Shown here one piece after another: positions 30,338 to 39,589 of a stretch of 64,000 nt of DNA (positions within the stretch are counted from its first letter, which is position 1; the number at the start of each line of letters is the position of its first letter). Both the position numbers and the translations under genes were made by a program. The notes under the pieces are model-generated. The model did no database searches, was not told where the DNA came from, and saw only the letters and a program-made list of their open reading frames with translations. Origin of the DNA: Blastococcus tunisiensis (lineage in GTDB: Bacteria > Actinomycetota > Actinomycetes > Mycobacteriales > Geodermatophilaceae); the NCBI RefSeq assembly GCF_900112815.1, contig NZ_FOND01000005.1, positions 186,001 to 250,000 on the forward strand, in the 5' to 3' direction.

Positions 30338-31486
30338 ATGAGCGGGATGGCGGCCGGGCGGTCGGAGAAGGTGCGGATCGCGGTCGTGTTCGGCGGGCGC
30401 AGCGCCGAGCACGCCATCTCCTGCGTCTCGGCGGGCAGCGTGATCGCCGCCCTCGATCCCGACCGCTACGAGGTCGTGCGGGTCGGGATCACGCGCGACG
30501 GCGGCTGGGTTCTGGCGGACGCCGGGCAGCCGCTGGCGATCACCGACGGGGCGCTGCCCGAGGTCACCGGCGGCACCGCCGTCTCCCTGGTCGGCGATCC
30601 GGCCGGCCGGGGCCTCGCGGTGCTGGAGCCCGGCGCCGCGATCGGTCCGGCGCTGACCGGCGTCGACGTCGTGTTCCCCGTGCTGCACGGGGCCTACGGC
30701 GAGGACGGGACCATCCAGGGGCTGCTGGAGATGGCCGGCCTGCCCTACGTGGGCTCCGGGGTGTTCGCCAGCGCCGCCTCGATGGACAAGGAGTTCACGA
30801 AGAAGCTGCTGGCCGCCGCCGGGCTCCCGCAGGGCGACCACGTCGTCCTGCGCGACGCCACGGGGGCCGTCTGCCCCGACCCCGGGCTGCTGGACGAGTC
30901 GGCGCGGGAGCGGCTGGGCCTGCCGGTGTTCGTCAAGCCCTCGCGGGCCGGGTCCAGCATCGGCATCACCAAGGTCACCGACTGGGCGCAGTTCCCCGAG
31001 GCGGTCGCCACCGCCGCGGCCGTCGACCCGAAGGTGGTCGTCGAGGCCTCCGTGCCCGGCCGCGAGATCGAATGCGGCGTCCTCGCCGGCGTCGACGGCG
31101 GCCTGCCGCAGGCCAGCCTGCCGGCCGAGATCCGGCTGCGTCCCGGCGTGGACTGGTACGACTTCTCGGCCAAGTACCTCGACGACTCCGTGGACTTCGA
31201 CGTCCCGGCCGACCTCACCCCGGAGCAGACCGCGGCGGTGCAGGCGGCCTCGCTGCGGGCCTACCAGGCGATGGACTGCCGGGGGCTGGCCCGCGTCGAC
31301 TTCTTCCTGGGCACCGGCCCCGACGGCAGCGACCGCCTGGTCATCAACGAGGTGAACACGATGCCGGGCTTCACCCCGATCTCGATGTTCCCCCGCATGT
31401 GGGCGGCCAGCGGGGTCGCCTACCCCGAGCTCGTGGATCGGCTGGTGCGGTCCGCGGTGGACGGCGGCTCCCGGACCGCTCGGTGA
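30338..31486 (+). CDS. ddl: D-alanine--D-alanine ligase
   Basis: 382 residues, EC 6.3.2.4, making the D-Ala-D-Ala end of the peptidoglycan precursor. The N-terminal [18 protein letters not shown] and ATP-grasp segments [37 protein letters not shown] and [18 protein letters not shown] are intact. The usual order ddl-DUF3515-Lrp-thiL holds except for an inserted lipoprotein gene that overlaps the ddl stop by four bases. Confidence 0.96.
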   Translation: MSGMAAGRSEKVRIAVVFGGRSAEHAISCVSAGSVIAALDPDRYEVVRVGITRDGGWVLADAGQPLAITDGALPEVTGGTAVSLVGDPAGRGLAVLEPGAAIGPALTGVDVVFPVLHGAYGEDGTIQGLLEMAGLPYVGSGVFASAASMDKEFTKKLLAAAGLPQGDHVVLRDATGAVCPDPGLLDESARERLGLPVFVKPSRAGSSIGITKVTDWAQFPEAVATAAAVDPKVVVEASVPGREIECGVLAGVDGGLPQASLPAEIRLRPGVDWYDFSAKYLDDSVDFDVPADLTPEQTAAVQAASLRAYQAMDCRGLARVDFFLGTGPDGSDRLVINEVNTMPGFTPISMFPRMWAASGVAYPELVDRLVRSAVDGGSRTAR

Positions 31487-32139
31487 TCCGCGGGCGGCCC
31501 CGGCCCAGCCGGGGTGCCGTCCTGCTCGCCGTCCTGCCCTGCCTCCTGGTGCTGACCGGGTGCACCCGGGCGGTCGACGGCGTGCCGACGGCGGCGCCCC
31601 GCGGGCCCCTGCCCGCCTCCGCGGAGCAGCTGGAGGCCCGGCTCGTCACGATGGTGCCCTCAGGGCTGCCCCGGCTGGCCGACGACGCCCTGGAGCCGCC
31701 CGCCGGCGCCAAGCGCGCGGCCGACGTCGCCGGCTACGCCGACGACCCGGCGCGCGAGCGGGAGGTGCTCGAGGACTACGGCTACCGGTTCGGCTGGGAG
31801 CGGTTCTGGGGGACCGGACCGGCCCGGATGACGGGCGTCTTCGTCGACCAGTTCGAGACCCGGGCCGGGGCCGCCGCCTACGCCGAGGACCTCGCCCGCA
31901 ACGACGCCGCGCACTACGCGGGCGTGCTCCAGGACGACCCGATCGACCTGCCCGGGGGATGCCGGCTGCTGTCGGTCGACCAACCGGGTCCGGACCTCCC
32001 CGGACCGGCGGTGTTCGCCTGGTGCGGTCAGGGCGTCTTCAGCGTGGGGGTGACCGCCGTGGCGGACTCCGTCGACGCCGCCGAGGAGGAGGTCCGCGCC
32101 GTCCTGGCCGCCCAGCTGGACCGGCTGCCGCCGCGGTGA
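31483..32139 (+). CDS. Putative lipoprotein, function unknown
   Basis: 218 residues. A type II signal peptide ends in the lipobox LVLTGC, so the mature protein is anchored by a lipid at Cys near residue 26. The rest has no motif I know; the segment [20 protein letters not shown] and a Cys pair (PGGCRLL, AWCGQG) suggest a small extracytoplasmic domain. GTG 31483 overlaps the ddl stop (GTGA), so expression is coupled to ddl, hinting at a cell-envelope role. Confidence 0.78.
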   Translation: MIRGRPRPSRGAVLLAVLPCLLVLTGCTRAVDGVPTAAPRGPLPASAEQLEARLVTMVPSGLPRLADDALEPPAGAKRAADVAGYADDPAREREVLEDYGYRFGWERFWGTGPARMTGVFVDQFETRAGAAAYAEDLARNDAAHYAGVLQDDPIDLPGGCRLLSVDQPGPDLPGPAVFAWCGQGVFSVGVTAVADSVDAAEEEVRAVLAAQLDRLPPR

Positions 32140-32147
32140 TCCCCGCC

Positions 32148-32768
32148 TCAGCTGCCGGGGTCGGGCTCCCGGTACTCCAGCGCGGCGGAGATCTGCGGCG
32201 TGAGGGCGGTGACCGGTGCGCTGTCGACCTCGGCCGGCAGGGTGACCTCGACGTCGACCGGCCGGTCCACCGTCGTCCACACCGTGGCGTCGGGGTCGGA
32301 GGTGTCCACGTACCACTGCACGCCGTTGATCTGGATCGTCGAGGCCCCGGGGACGAACCCGGCCGGGCGGTCCACCCCGCAGATCAGGACGACCGGCGGA
32401 TCCCCCCAGGCGTAGGCGTACGGGGTGTCGGAGTCCACCCGCCGGGACGGCTCACCGGCCAGCTCCAGCGGGAGCGTGCCCATGAGGGCGGGGCAGGAGG
32501 CGTCGGCCTCCGGGGTGGCCGGCGGCACCTCGACGGGGAGCACCGGGAGGTCCTCGCGCTGGGCCGGGGTCCGGCCGTCGATCGTGGCCGGTCCGCCGCC
32601 GTCGCTGCGCTCCTCGGCGTCCCCGCCGAGGACGTTCGCCAGCACCAGCAGCGCGACGACGACGGGCACCAGGACGGCCGTCGCGATCAGGGCGACCCGC
32701 CGCAGCGGGTCCTCCGGCGCCGCGGCCGGTCCCGGGACCTCCGGGGTGGGGGAGTCGTCCTCAGGCAC
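32148..32768 (-). CDS. DUF3515 membrane-anchored protein
   Basis: 206 residues. A Pro-rich cytosolic tail, one membrane helix (ALIATAVLVPVVVALLVLA) and an outside domain with two cysteines (SCPALMG, VLICGVD) that may form a disulfide. This matches DUF3515, a family that regularly sits between ddl and thiL in actinobacteria. Function is unknown. It follows the Lrp-like gene with no gap (stop and next start adjoin at 32768/32769). Confidence 0.82.
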   Translation of the reverse strand: MPEDDSPTPEVPGPAAAPEDPLRRVALIATAVLVPVVVALLVLANVLGGDAEERSDGGGPATIDGRTPAQREDLPVLPVEVPPATPEADASCPALMGTLPLELAGEPSRRVDSDTPYAYAWGDPPVVLICGVDRPAGFVPGASTIQINGVQWYVDTSDPDATVWTTVDRPVDVEVTLPAEVDSAPVTALTPQISAALEYREPDPGS

Positions 32769-33002
32769 TCAGATGTTCACGACCGGGCAGGTGAGCGTCC
32801 GGGTGATCCCGTCGACCGACTGGACGCGGGCCACGACCAGTCGGCCGAGCTCGTCGACCGAGTCGGCCTCGGCCCGGACGATGACGTCGTAAGGGCCGGT
32901 GACATCCTCGGCCCTGGTCACCCCGTCGATCTCGCTGATCGTCGCTGCTACCTGGGCGGCCTTGCCGACTTCGGTCTGGATCAAGATGTAGGCGTGGACC
33001 AC
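32769..33002 (-). CDS. Stand-alone Lrp/AsnC ligand-binding (RAM) domain protein
   Basis: 77 residues: VVHAYILIQTEVGKAAQVAA through VDGITRTLTCPVVNI, a single ferredoxin-like Lrp/AsnC effector domain with no DNA-binding helix-turn-helix. Such proteins may bind amino acids or modulate full-length Lrp proteins. GTG 33002 is preceded by AAGGGG and gives the usual family length. It is divergent from thiL, and a tandem palindromic repeat lies in its 5' region. Confidence 0.85.
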   Translation of the reverse strand: MVHAYILIQTEVGKAAQVAATISEIDGVTRAEDVTGPYDVIVRAEADSVDELGRLVVARVQSVDGITRTLTCPVVNI

Positions 33003-33015
33003 GGGAGACCCCTTC

Positions 33016-33045
33016 TCGGGCAACACTGCCTCGGGCAACACTGCC
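33016..33045. repeat. Tandem 15-bp palindromic repeat upstream of the Lrp-like gene
   Basis: TCGGGCAACACTGCC occurs twice, head to tail (33016-33030 and 33031-33045). Each copy contains the inverted repeat GGCA-ACAC-TGCC. It lies 14 bases before the Lrp-like start and 65 before thiL, so it could be a double operator. Confidence 0.75.
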
Positions 33046-33109
33046 GGTTCGTCGTCCCCGCCGGGTGGCGGACAGTTCGGCAACCTACCTCAGCACCGGA
33101 AGAGAACCG

Positions 33110-34150
33110 ATGACTCGTCCCCGCCCGCTCGTCCCCCGGGGCGATCCCGCCGACACCGTGAAGGTGGTGGGGGAGTTCGGGGTGATCGACCGCGTGCTCG
33201 CCCAGGCCGGTACCGCGAGGGTGGCCCAGGTCGGGCCCGGGGACGACGCAGCGGTCCTGCGCACCCCCGACCGCCGGGTGGTCGCGACCACCGACGTCCT
33301 GGTGGAGGGGCGGCACTTCCGGCGCGACTGGTCCTCGGCCGAGGACATCGGCCACAAGGCGGCGGCCGCCAACCTGGCCGACGTGGCCGCCATGGGCGGG
33401 GTGGCGACCGCGCTGCTGGTCGGTCTCGCCTGCCCGTCGTCGACCCAGACGGCCTGGCTGGAGGGCGTGGCGGCCGGCCTGGCCGCCGAGTGCGGCCCGC
33501 TGGGCGCGGCGGTCGTGGGCGGGGACCTCGTGGCGTCGGCGGCCGACAGCACGTCGGTCGTCCTCTCGGTGACCGCGCTGGGCGACCTCGCCGGGCGGGC
33601 ACCGGTCCTGCGGTCGGGGGCCCGGCCCGGCGACGTCCTCGCGCTGGCCGGCCGGCTGGGCTGGTCGGCCTGTGGCCTGGCCGTCCTCCGCCGGGGGTTC
33701 AGCAGCCCGATCGCGGTGGTGGCCGCGCACCGGCGGCCCACGCCTCCGTACGCGGCCGGTCCGGGGGCCGCGGAGGCCGGGGCCACGTCGATGTGCGACG
33801 TCAGCGACGGCCTGCTCGCCGACCTCGGCCACATCGCCGCCGCCAGCTCCGTCGTCATCGACGTGGACCGGGCGGCGCTGGTGCGGGCCTGCCTGGAGCC
33901 GGACGGGCCCCTCCAGCAGGTGGGCTCCGCCCTGGGCGTGGACCCGCTGGCCTGGGTCCTCACCGGCGGCGAGGACCACGCCCTCGTGGCCACCTTCCCG
34001 GCGCGCACGCCCCTCCCGGTGGGCTGGACGCCGATCGGTGTGGTGCGCGGTGGGCGGCGGGCGCAGGGTGTGCTGGTCGACGGGACGCCGGCCGCGGACG
34101 TCGTCCGGGCCGTCGGTGCGGAGGGAGCCGGGCATGTGCACTTCGGTTGA
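33110..34150 (+). CDS. thiL: Thiamine-monophosphate kinase
   Basis: 346 residues, EC 2.7.4.16: last step to thiamine diphosphate, the cofactor also used by IlvB. PurM-like fold with VGPGDDAAVLRTPDRRVVATTD (here split: VGPGDDAAVL, VVATTDVLVEGRHF), KAAAANLADVAAMGG and MCDVSDGLLADLGHIA. GAAGAGA precedes ATG 33110; the frame is open to GTG 33065. As I recall, ung follows thiL in mycobacteria and is absent here. Confidence 0.93.
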   Translation: MTRPRPLVPRGDPADTVKVVGEFGVIDRVLAQAGTARVAQVGPGDDAAVLRTPDRRVVATTDVLVEGRHFRRDWSSAEDIGHKAAAANLADVAAMGGVATALLVGLACPSSTQTAWLEGVAAGLAAECGPLGAAVVGGDLVASAADSTSVVLSVTALGDLAGRAPVLRSGARPGDVLALAGRLGWSACGLAVLRRGFSSPIAVVAAHRRPTPPYAAGPGAAEAGATSMCDVSDGLLADLGHIAAASSVVIDVDRAALVRACLEPDGPLQQVGSALGVDPLAWVLTGGEDHALVATFPARTPLPVGWTPIGVVRGGRRAQGVLVDGTPAADVVRAVGAEGAGHVHFG

Positions 34151-34688
34151 CGGCGGCCGGCAGGGGCAGGCCGGCGGGGTGCTCCGGGACGGGGCGGTGG
34201 CGACGCTGCGGGCGCTGCCCTACGACGACCCGCTGGCGCAGTACCTGGTGGAGGCCGTCCAGCAGGAGTACGTGCGGCGCTACGGCGGCCGCGACGCCGC
34301 CGCGGTGGACCCCGCCGAGTTCGTCCCGCCGCGCGGGATCTTCCTGGTCGCCGAGGTGGACGGCGTCCCGGCCGGCTGCGGCGCCTGGCGGGCGCTGCCC
34401 TCCGGGGAGGCCGAGATCAAGCGGGTCTACGTCGAGCCCGCCTTCCGGCGGCGCGGGATCGCCCGCATGGTCGTAGCGGCGCTGGAGGAGGGCGCGGCCG
34501 CGGCGGGGCACGCGCAGGTGGTGCTCAACTCCGGCCGGGAGCAGCCCGAGGCGCTCACGCTCTACGCCGAGCTGGGCTACCGGCCGGTGCCCGGATACGG
34601 CACCTACGCCTGCGCGCCCGACGCGGTCTTCCTCGGCAGGTCGCTGCCGGGGACCGGCGAGGAACAGGAGCCGTCGTGGGCGTCGTGA
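34134..34688 (+). CDS. GNAT-family N-acetyltransferase
   Basis: 184 residues. Acetyl-CoA binding motif in VYVEPAFRRRGIARMVVAAL (R-R-x-G-I-A) and C-terminal LNSGREQPEALTLYAELGY. The acceptor is unknown. ATG 34134 with GGAGGGAG upstream overlaps thiL by 17 bases, and its own end overlaps the next gene, so the three are one transcription unit. Confidence 0.83.
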   Translation: MCTSVDGGRQGQAGGVLRDGAVATLRALPYDDPLAQYLVEAVQQEYVRRYGGRDAAAVDPAEFVPPRGIFLVAEVDGVPAGCGAWRALPSGEAEIKRVYVEPAFRRRGIARMVVAALEEGAAAAGHAQVVLNSGREQPEALTLYAELGYRPVPGYGTYACAPDAVFLGRSLPGTGEEQEPSWAS

Positions 34689-35305
34689 CGATCTCGGCCG
34701 CCTACGGCGCGGCGGGCGCCGAGGTGGCGCCGGCCGTGGCGGAGCTGCTCGGGCTGCCCTTCCACGACCGGGCGATCCCCGCCCAGGTCGCCGGGCGGCT
34801 CGGCGTGCCGGTCGAGGAGGCCGAGGCCAACGACGAGACGGTGGTCCGCGGGCTCTGGCGGCTGGTCGCCTCGCTGGGGACCATGCCCGACCCCGTCGGG
34901 GGAGTCCTGCCGACGTCGGCGCTGCCCGACGCGCGGGCCTACCGGCAGCAGACCGAGCGGGTGCTCGCCGACATCGCCTCCGGCGCCGGCGGAGTGGTCC
35001 TGGGCCGGGCCGGCGCGATGGTGCTCCGCGACCGGCCCGACGTCCTGCACGTGCGCCTCGACGGCCCGCCCGAGCGCCGGTTCGAGGCGGCCGTCGCCCG
35101 GTCCGGCCGGCCCGCCGAGGAGGTGCGTCGGCAGATGGAGGCCAACGACCGCTCGCGCGAGGCCTACGTGCGGCACTTCTACCGCTGCGACCCGGCCGCG
35201 CCCCAGCACTACCACCTGGTCGTCGACGGGACGGCCTTCCCGGTGGAGACGGTGGTCGACCTCGTGGTGACCGCCGCCCGGGCGAGAGGGATCGTCGGGG
35301 CCTGA
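34676..35305 (+). CDS. Cytidylate-kinase-like protein
   Basis: 209 residues of the cytidylate-kinase-like (AAA_26-type) family. VTISAAYGAAGAEVAPAVAELLG replaces a canonical P-loop (G-x4-GK[ST]): no GK[ST] is present, so nucleotide binding is unproven. The VVLGRAGAMVL and LDGPPERRFEAAV segments and the basic RRQMEANDRSREAYVRHFY segment follow family order. ACAGGAG sets GTG 34676; it overlaps the GNAT gene by 13 bases. Confidence 0.75.
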   Translation: MGVVTISAAYGAAGAEVAPAVAELLGLPFHDRAIPAQVAGRLGVPVEEAEANDETVVRGLWRLVASLGTMPDPVGGVLPTSALPDARAYRQQTERVLADIASGAGGVVLGRAGAMVLRDRPDVLHVRLDGPPERRFEAAVARSGRPAEEVRRQMEANDRSREAYVRHFYRCDPAAPQHYHLVVDGTAFPVETVVDLVVTAARARGIVGA

Positions 35306-35330
35306 GGCGAGAAGGCAGCCGGAACGCGAA

Positions 35331-35361
35331 GAACCCCGGAGGTCGGGGACCTCCGGGGTTC
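35331..35361. terminator. Bidirectional terminator between the kinase-like gene and rpmB
   Basis: GAACCCCGGAGGTC (35331-35344) pairs perfectly with GACCTCCGGGGTTC (35348-35361), loop GGG. It separates two convergent genes. Confidence 0.82.
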
Positions 35362-35382
35362 CAGCGACGAGCCGGCGCGCTG

Positions 35383-35574
35383 CTAGGCGCGCACGACCTT
35401 GCCGGCGCGGATGCACGAGGTGCACGCGTTGATCCGGCGACGGTTGCCGGGGGCGATCAGCGCCCGCACGGACTGGATGTTCGGGTTCCACCGGCGCGGC
35501 GTGCGGCGGTGCGAGTGCGACACCGACATACCGAAACCGGGGCCCTTGCCACACACATCGCACACGGCAGCCAC
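35383..35574 (-). CDS. rpmB: 50S ribosomal protein bL28
   Basis: 63 residues: starts VAAVCDVCGKGPGFG and ends CTSCIRAGKVVRA. Two C-x2-C pairs make this the zinc-binding (C+) form, as opposed to zinc-free paralogues made under zinc starvation. GTG 35574 with GGGAG upstream gives the normal length. Confidence 0.95.
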   Translation of the reverse strand: MAAVCDVCGKGPGFGMSVSHSHRRTPRRWNPNIQSVRALIAPGNRRRINACTSCIRAGKVVRA

Positions 35575-35645
35575 GGTTGAATCACTCCCAGAGAATCGTT
35601 CACAGACGGCGGGGCAAGGCAGCACCCGCAGCAAGACCGTCCAGC

Positions 35646-35651
35646 AGTCTA
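35646..35651 (-). promoter_or_regulatory. -10 box of rpmB
   Basis: TAGACT on the minus strand (35651 to 35646), a full TAnnnT match, would start a transcript with about 65 bases before the rpmB GTG. Confidence 0.45.
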
Positions 35652-35747
35652 ACCGCACCCGGCCGGTCGTGCCGCCGGCGCCCTCCCGGAGCCCCGGTCG
35701 CGGGCGCCCCGGTCGCGACGACAGCGGGTCCTGTCGGCTCCCGCGGG

Positions 35748-35753
35748 TACCCT
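35748..35753 (+). promoter_or_regulatory. -10 box of a likely leaderless FakA-like gene
   Basis: TACCCT lies six bases before GTG 35760 with no Shine-Dalgarno sequence. Confidence 0.5.
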
Positions 35754-35759
35754 CCGGCC

Positions 35760-37376
35760 GTGGTGGAGGCGCTGGACGACGAGGCGGTCGCGCGGTGGCA
35801 CCGGGCCGCCGTCGAGGTCCTGTCCGAAGCCCGGGGCCGGCTGGACGACCTCAACGTCTTCCCCGTGCCCGACGGTGACACCGGCACCAACCTGCTGCTC
35901 ACCGCCCAGGCGGCGGTGGCCGCGCTCGACACCGAGAGCCGGCGGACGACCGAGTCCGCGTGGTCCATCCTCGCCCGCGGCGCCGTCCTCGGCGCCCGGG
36001 GCAACTCCGGCACGATCCTCGCCCAGCTGATGCGTGGCCTGTCCGACCAGCTCGCCGGCCAGGCGCCGGCCGACGGTCCGGCCTTCGCGGGCGCGCTGCA
36101 GAAGGCCGCCGACACCGCCTACGGCGCGGTGGCCGACCCGGAGGAGGGCACCTTCCTCACCGTGGCCCGCGCGGGAGGGGAGGCCGCCGTCGCCTCCGTC
36201 GACGCCGGCCGGACGGAGCTGGCCGACGTGGTCCGGGCCGCGGCCGACGGCGCGCGGGTCGCCCTCGAGGCCACCCCCGGCCAGCTCGCCGCGCTGCGCG
36301 AGGCCGGTGTGGTCGACGCCGGGGGCGCCGGCCTCTGCCTCGTCCTCGACGCCCTGGTGACGACGGTGACCGGCATCGAGCCGGCGCGGCCGCCGCTGGC
36401 CCGGCGCGACGCCGGGGCGCGGGGCCACGGGCACTCCGGGGAGCACCTCCCCCATGCACCGCCGGCCGGCCCGGGCAGCGAGGTGCAGTTCCTGCTGGCC
36501 GACGCCGACGAGGCGTCGGTGGCCCGCCTGCAGGAGCGGCTCGCCGGCCTCGGCGACAGCCTGGTCGTCGTCGGCGTCGACACCCCGACCGGCCGGGAGT
36601 GGAACGTCCACGTCCACGTCGCCGACATCGGCGCCGCGATCGAGGCCGGCATCGAGGCCGGCCGGCCGTACCGCATCTCGGTGTCCCCGCTGGCGCCCGT
36701 CCAGCCCGCCGCCCCCGTCCCGGGCACCCGCGCGGTGGTCGCCGTCGTGTCCAGTGACGGGCTGGCCGACCTGTTCGCCGGCGAGGGGGTGCGGGTGGTG
36801 ACCTGCGGCCCCGAGGGGGTGACCGAGGACGACGTGCTGGCCGAGGTGCTGGGCTCGGCGGCCCACGAGGTCGTCGTACTGCCCAACGACGCCGCGCTCC
36901 TGCCCGTCGCCGCGCGGGCGGCCACCCGCGCCCGGGAGGCGGGGCGGGAGATCGGCGTGGTGCCCACCCGGTCGCCGGTGCAGGGTCTGGCCGCGATCGC
37001 CGTGTCCGACCCCGCGCGCCGGTTCGGCGACGACGTGATCGCCATGGCGGAGGCCGCGGCCGCCACCCGCTGGGCGGAGGTCGTCGTCGCCGACCAGGAG
37101 GCGCTGACTTCGGCGGGCCGGTGCCAGCCCGGGGACGCGCTCGGCTCCGCCGAGGGCGACGTCGTGGTCGTCGGCGGCGACCTGGCCACCGTGGCGTGCG
37201 AGCTGCTCGACCGCCTGCTGTCGGCCGGCGGGGAGATGGCGACGCTGCTGGTCGGTGAGGACGCCGGGCTCGGCGACACGGTCTGCCGCCACCTCGCCAC
37301 CGCGCACCCGACCATCGAGGTGAGCCGGTTCGGGGGCGGCCCCGGTCACATCCCGCTGCAGGTCGGCGTCGAGTGA
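35760..37376 (+). CDS. DAK2 (DhaL) / FakA-type kinase domain protein
   Basis: 538 residues. The N-terminal DhaL domain (about 10-200) has the ATP/Mg motif VFPVPDGDTGTNLLLT and GARGNSGTILAQLMRG, and DAGGAGLCLVLDAL. The middle and C-terminal parts match the FakA/YloV family, in which the kinase phosphorylates fatty acids held by a FakB protein. No fakB is adjacent, so the acceptor is uncertain. Same neighbour order (before recG) as in mycobacteria. GTG 35760 gives family length; the upstream open frame overlaps the rpmB promoter. Confidence 0.85.
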   Translation: MVEALDDEAVARWHRAAVEVLSEARGRLDDLNVFPVPDGDTGTNLLLTAQAAVAALDTESRRTTESAWSILARGAVLGARGNSGTILAQLMRGLSDQLAGQAPADGPAFAGALQKAADTAYGAVADPEEGTFLTVARAGGEAAVASVDAGRTELADVVRAAADGARVALEATPGQLAALREAGVVDAGGAGLCLVLDALVTTVTGIEPARPPLARRDAGARGHGHSGEHLPHAPPAGPGSEVQFLLADADEASVARLQERLAGLGDSLVVVGVDTPTGREWNVHVHVADIGAAIEAGIEAGRPYRISVSPLAPVQPAAPVPGTRAVVAVVSSDGLADLFAGEGVRVVTCGPEGVTEDDVLAEVLGSAAHEVVVLPNDAALLPVAARAATRAREAGREIGVVPTRSPVQGLAAIAVSDPARRFGDDVIAMAEAAAATRWAEVVVADQEALTSAGRCQPGDALGSAEGDVVVVGGDLATVACELLDRLLSAGGEMATLLVGEDAGLGDTVCRHLATAHPTIEVSRFGGGPGHIPLQVGVE

Positions 37377-37395
37377 CGGGCAGGAGGCCGAGCAG

Positions 37396-39585
37396 GTGGC
37401 GGTGACCCTGGAGACGCCGCTGTCCCGGGTCCTGGGCCCCAAGACGGCGACGGGCATGGCCGAGCAGCTCGACCTGTACACCGTGCGGGACCTGCTGCGC
37501 CACTACCCGCGGCGCTACGCCAGCCGGGGCGAGCAGGCCGACCTCGCCGACGTCCAGGTCGGTGACCGGGTCACCGTCCTGGCCCAGGTGCGCAGCGTCT
37601 CCACCCGCCCGATGCGCAACCGCCGGGGCAGCCTCACCGAGGTCGTCGTGGGCGACGGGCGGGGCCAGATGAAGCTGGTCTTCTTCAACCACCGGCATGG
37701 CGCGCTGAAGGTGAACGCCTGGGGGATGTTCGCCGGGACGGTGGGGGAGTACCGCGGCGAGAAGCAGTTCGCCCACCCGGACATGCACCTGCTCGACGGC
37801 GACAGCGGCGACGACGACTGGGCCCGCGCGCTGATCCCGATCTACCCGGCGAGCAAGGACGTCTCCAGCTGGGTCATCCAGAAGTCGGTCAAGCTGCTGC
37901 TCGGCCCGCAGGCCGACCTCACCGGCCTGGTCGAGGACCCGCTGCCCGAGGACGTGCGGGCGCGGCACGGCATCCTGCCGCTCGCGGCGGCCCTCCTGGA
38001 CATCCACCGGCCCACGACGGCGGACGACGTCGACCGCGCCGTCCACCGGCTGAAGTGGGACGAGGCGCTGATCCTGCAGCTCACGCTGGCCGCCCGTCGC
38101 CGGGCCGCGGCGCTGGAACCGGGGCTGGCCCGGCCGCGGCGCCGGGGCGGGCTGCTCGACGCCGTCGACGCCGCGCTGCCCTTCGACCTCACCGACGGCC
38201 AGCGGGCCGTCGGCGAGGAGCTGGCCGCCGAGCTCGACCGCGCCCAGCCGATGCACCGGCTGCTGCAGGGCGAGGTGGGCTCCGGGAAGACCGTCGTCGC
38301 CCTGCGTGCCATGGCGCAGGTGGTGGACGCGGGCGGCCAGGCCGCGCTGCTGGCGCCCACCGAGGTGCTGGCCGCCCAGCACGCCCGCGGGATCCGGCAG
38401 CTGCTGGGACCGCTGGGCCGGGCGGGGGAGATCGACGGCGACCCCTCCGGCACCCGGGTCACGCTGCTCACCGGCTCGCTCCGGACGGCGGCGAAGCGGG
38501 AGGCGCGGGCCGAGGTCGCGGAGGGCCGCGCCGGCATCGTCATCGGGACGCATGCGCTGCTGCAGGAGGGCGTCGAGTTCGCCGACCTCGGCCTGGTCGT
38601 GGTGGACGAGCAGCACCGGTTCGGCGTCGAGCAGCGCGACGCCCTGCGGGCCAAGGGCAGCCGGCCGCCGCACGTCCTCGTCATGACCGCCACGCCCATC
38701 CCGCGCACCGTCGCCATGACCGTCTACGGCGACCTCGAGATCTCCACCCTGCGCCAGCTGCCGAGCGGCCGTGGCGGGGTGTCGAGCTCGGTCGTGCCGG
38801 TCAGGGAGCGGCGGGCCTGGCTCGACCGCGCCTGGGAGCGGCTGCGCGAGGAGGTCGCCGCCGGCCGCCAGGCCTACGTGGTCTGCCCGCGGATCGGTGA
38901 GGAGGAGGGCGCCGACGACGAGCCCGAGGACGTCGACGGCGCCCCCGAGGACGAGCCGACGAGCGACCGGCGCCCCCCGCTGGCCGTCCTCGACATCGCC
39001 GAGATGCTGCGCAGCGGCCCGCTGGCCGGGCTGCGGCTCGACGTGCTGCACGGCCGGCTGACCCCGGAGGAGAAGGACGCCCGGATGCGCGCCTTCGCCG
39101 ACCGCGAGCTCGACGTGCTGGTGGCCACGACGGTGGTCGAGGTCGGCGTCGACGTGCCGAACGCGACGGTCATGGTGGTCATGGACGCCGACCGGTTCGG
39201 TGTCAGCCAGCTGCACCAGCTGCGCGGCCGGGTCGCCCGGGGGGCCCACGCCGGCCTCTGCCTGTTGGTCACCGAGGCGCCGTCGGGGTCGCCCACCGGC
39301 CAGCGCCTGGCGGCGGTCGCGGCCACCTCCGACGGCTTCGAGCTGGCCCGGCTGGACCTGGAGACCCGCCGCGAGGGCGACATCCTCGGCGCGGCGCAGT
39401 CCGGCCGGCGGTCGGGGGTGCGGCTGCTGTCGCTGCTGGCCGACGAGGAGCTGATCGCCGCCGCCCGCGTCGAGGCCACGGCGCTGCTGGAGACCGAGCG
39501 CGGGCTGGCCGACCACCCGGGGCTGGCCGCCGAGGTGGCCCGGCTGGCCACCGACGAGCGCGCCGACTACCTGGAGAAGGCATGA
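37396..39585 (+). CDS. recG: ATP-dependent DNA helicase RecG
   Basis: 729 residues, branch-migration helicase for stalled forks. An N-terminal wedge/OB domain (about 50-160) is followed by Walker A GEVGSGKTVVALRA (near 292), VVVDEQHRFGVEQR as the DExH motif (near 403), TATPIPRT, and helicase C motifs including VVEVGVDVPNATVMVV and QLHQLRGRVARG. A short acidic insert (about 500-520, GEEEGADDEPEDVD) interrupts the helicase core and is typical of actinobacteria. AGGAGG at 37382-37387 sets GTG 37396. Confidence 0.96.
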   Translation: MAVTLETPLSRVLGPKTATGMAEQLDLYTVRDLLRHYPRRYASRGEQADLADVQVGDRVTVLAQVRSVSTRPMRNRRGSLTEVVVGDGRGQMKLVFFNHRHGALKVNAWGMFAGTVGEYRGEKQFAHPDMHLLDGDSGDDDWARALIPIYPASKDVSSWVIQKSVKLLLGPQADLTGLVEDPLPEDVRARHGILPLAAALLDIHRPTTADDVDRAVHRLKWDEALILQLTLAARRRAAALEPGLARPRRRGGLLDAVDAALPFDLTDGQRAVGEELAAELDRAQPMHRLLQGEVGSGKTVVALRAMAQVVDAGGQAALLAPTEVLAAQHARGIRQLLGPLGRAGEIDGDPSGTRVTLLTGSLRTAAKREARAEVAEGRAGIVIGTHALLQEGVEFADLGLVVVDEQHRFGVEQRDALRAKGSRPPHVLVMTATPIPRTVAMTVYGDLEISTLRQLPSGRGGVSSSVVPVRERRAWLDRAWERLREEVAAGRQAYVVCPRIGEEEGADDEPEDVDGAPEDEPTSDRRPPLAVLDIAEMLRSGPLAGLRLDVLHGRLTPEEKDARMRAFADRELDVLVATTVVEVGVDVPNATVMVVMDADRFGVSQLHQLRGRVARGAHAGLCLLVTEAPSGSPTGQRLAAVAATSDGFELARLDLETRREGDILGAAQSGRRSGVRLLSLLADEELIAAARVEATALLETERGLADHPGLAAEVARLATDERADYLEKA

Positions 39586-39589
39586 CGAA

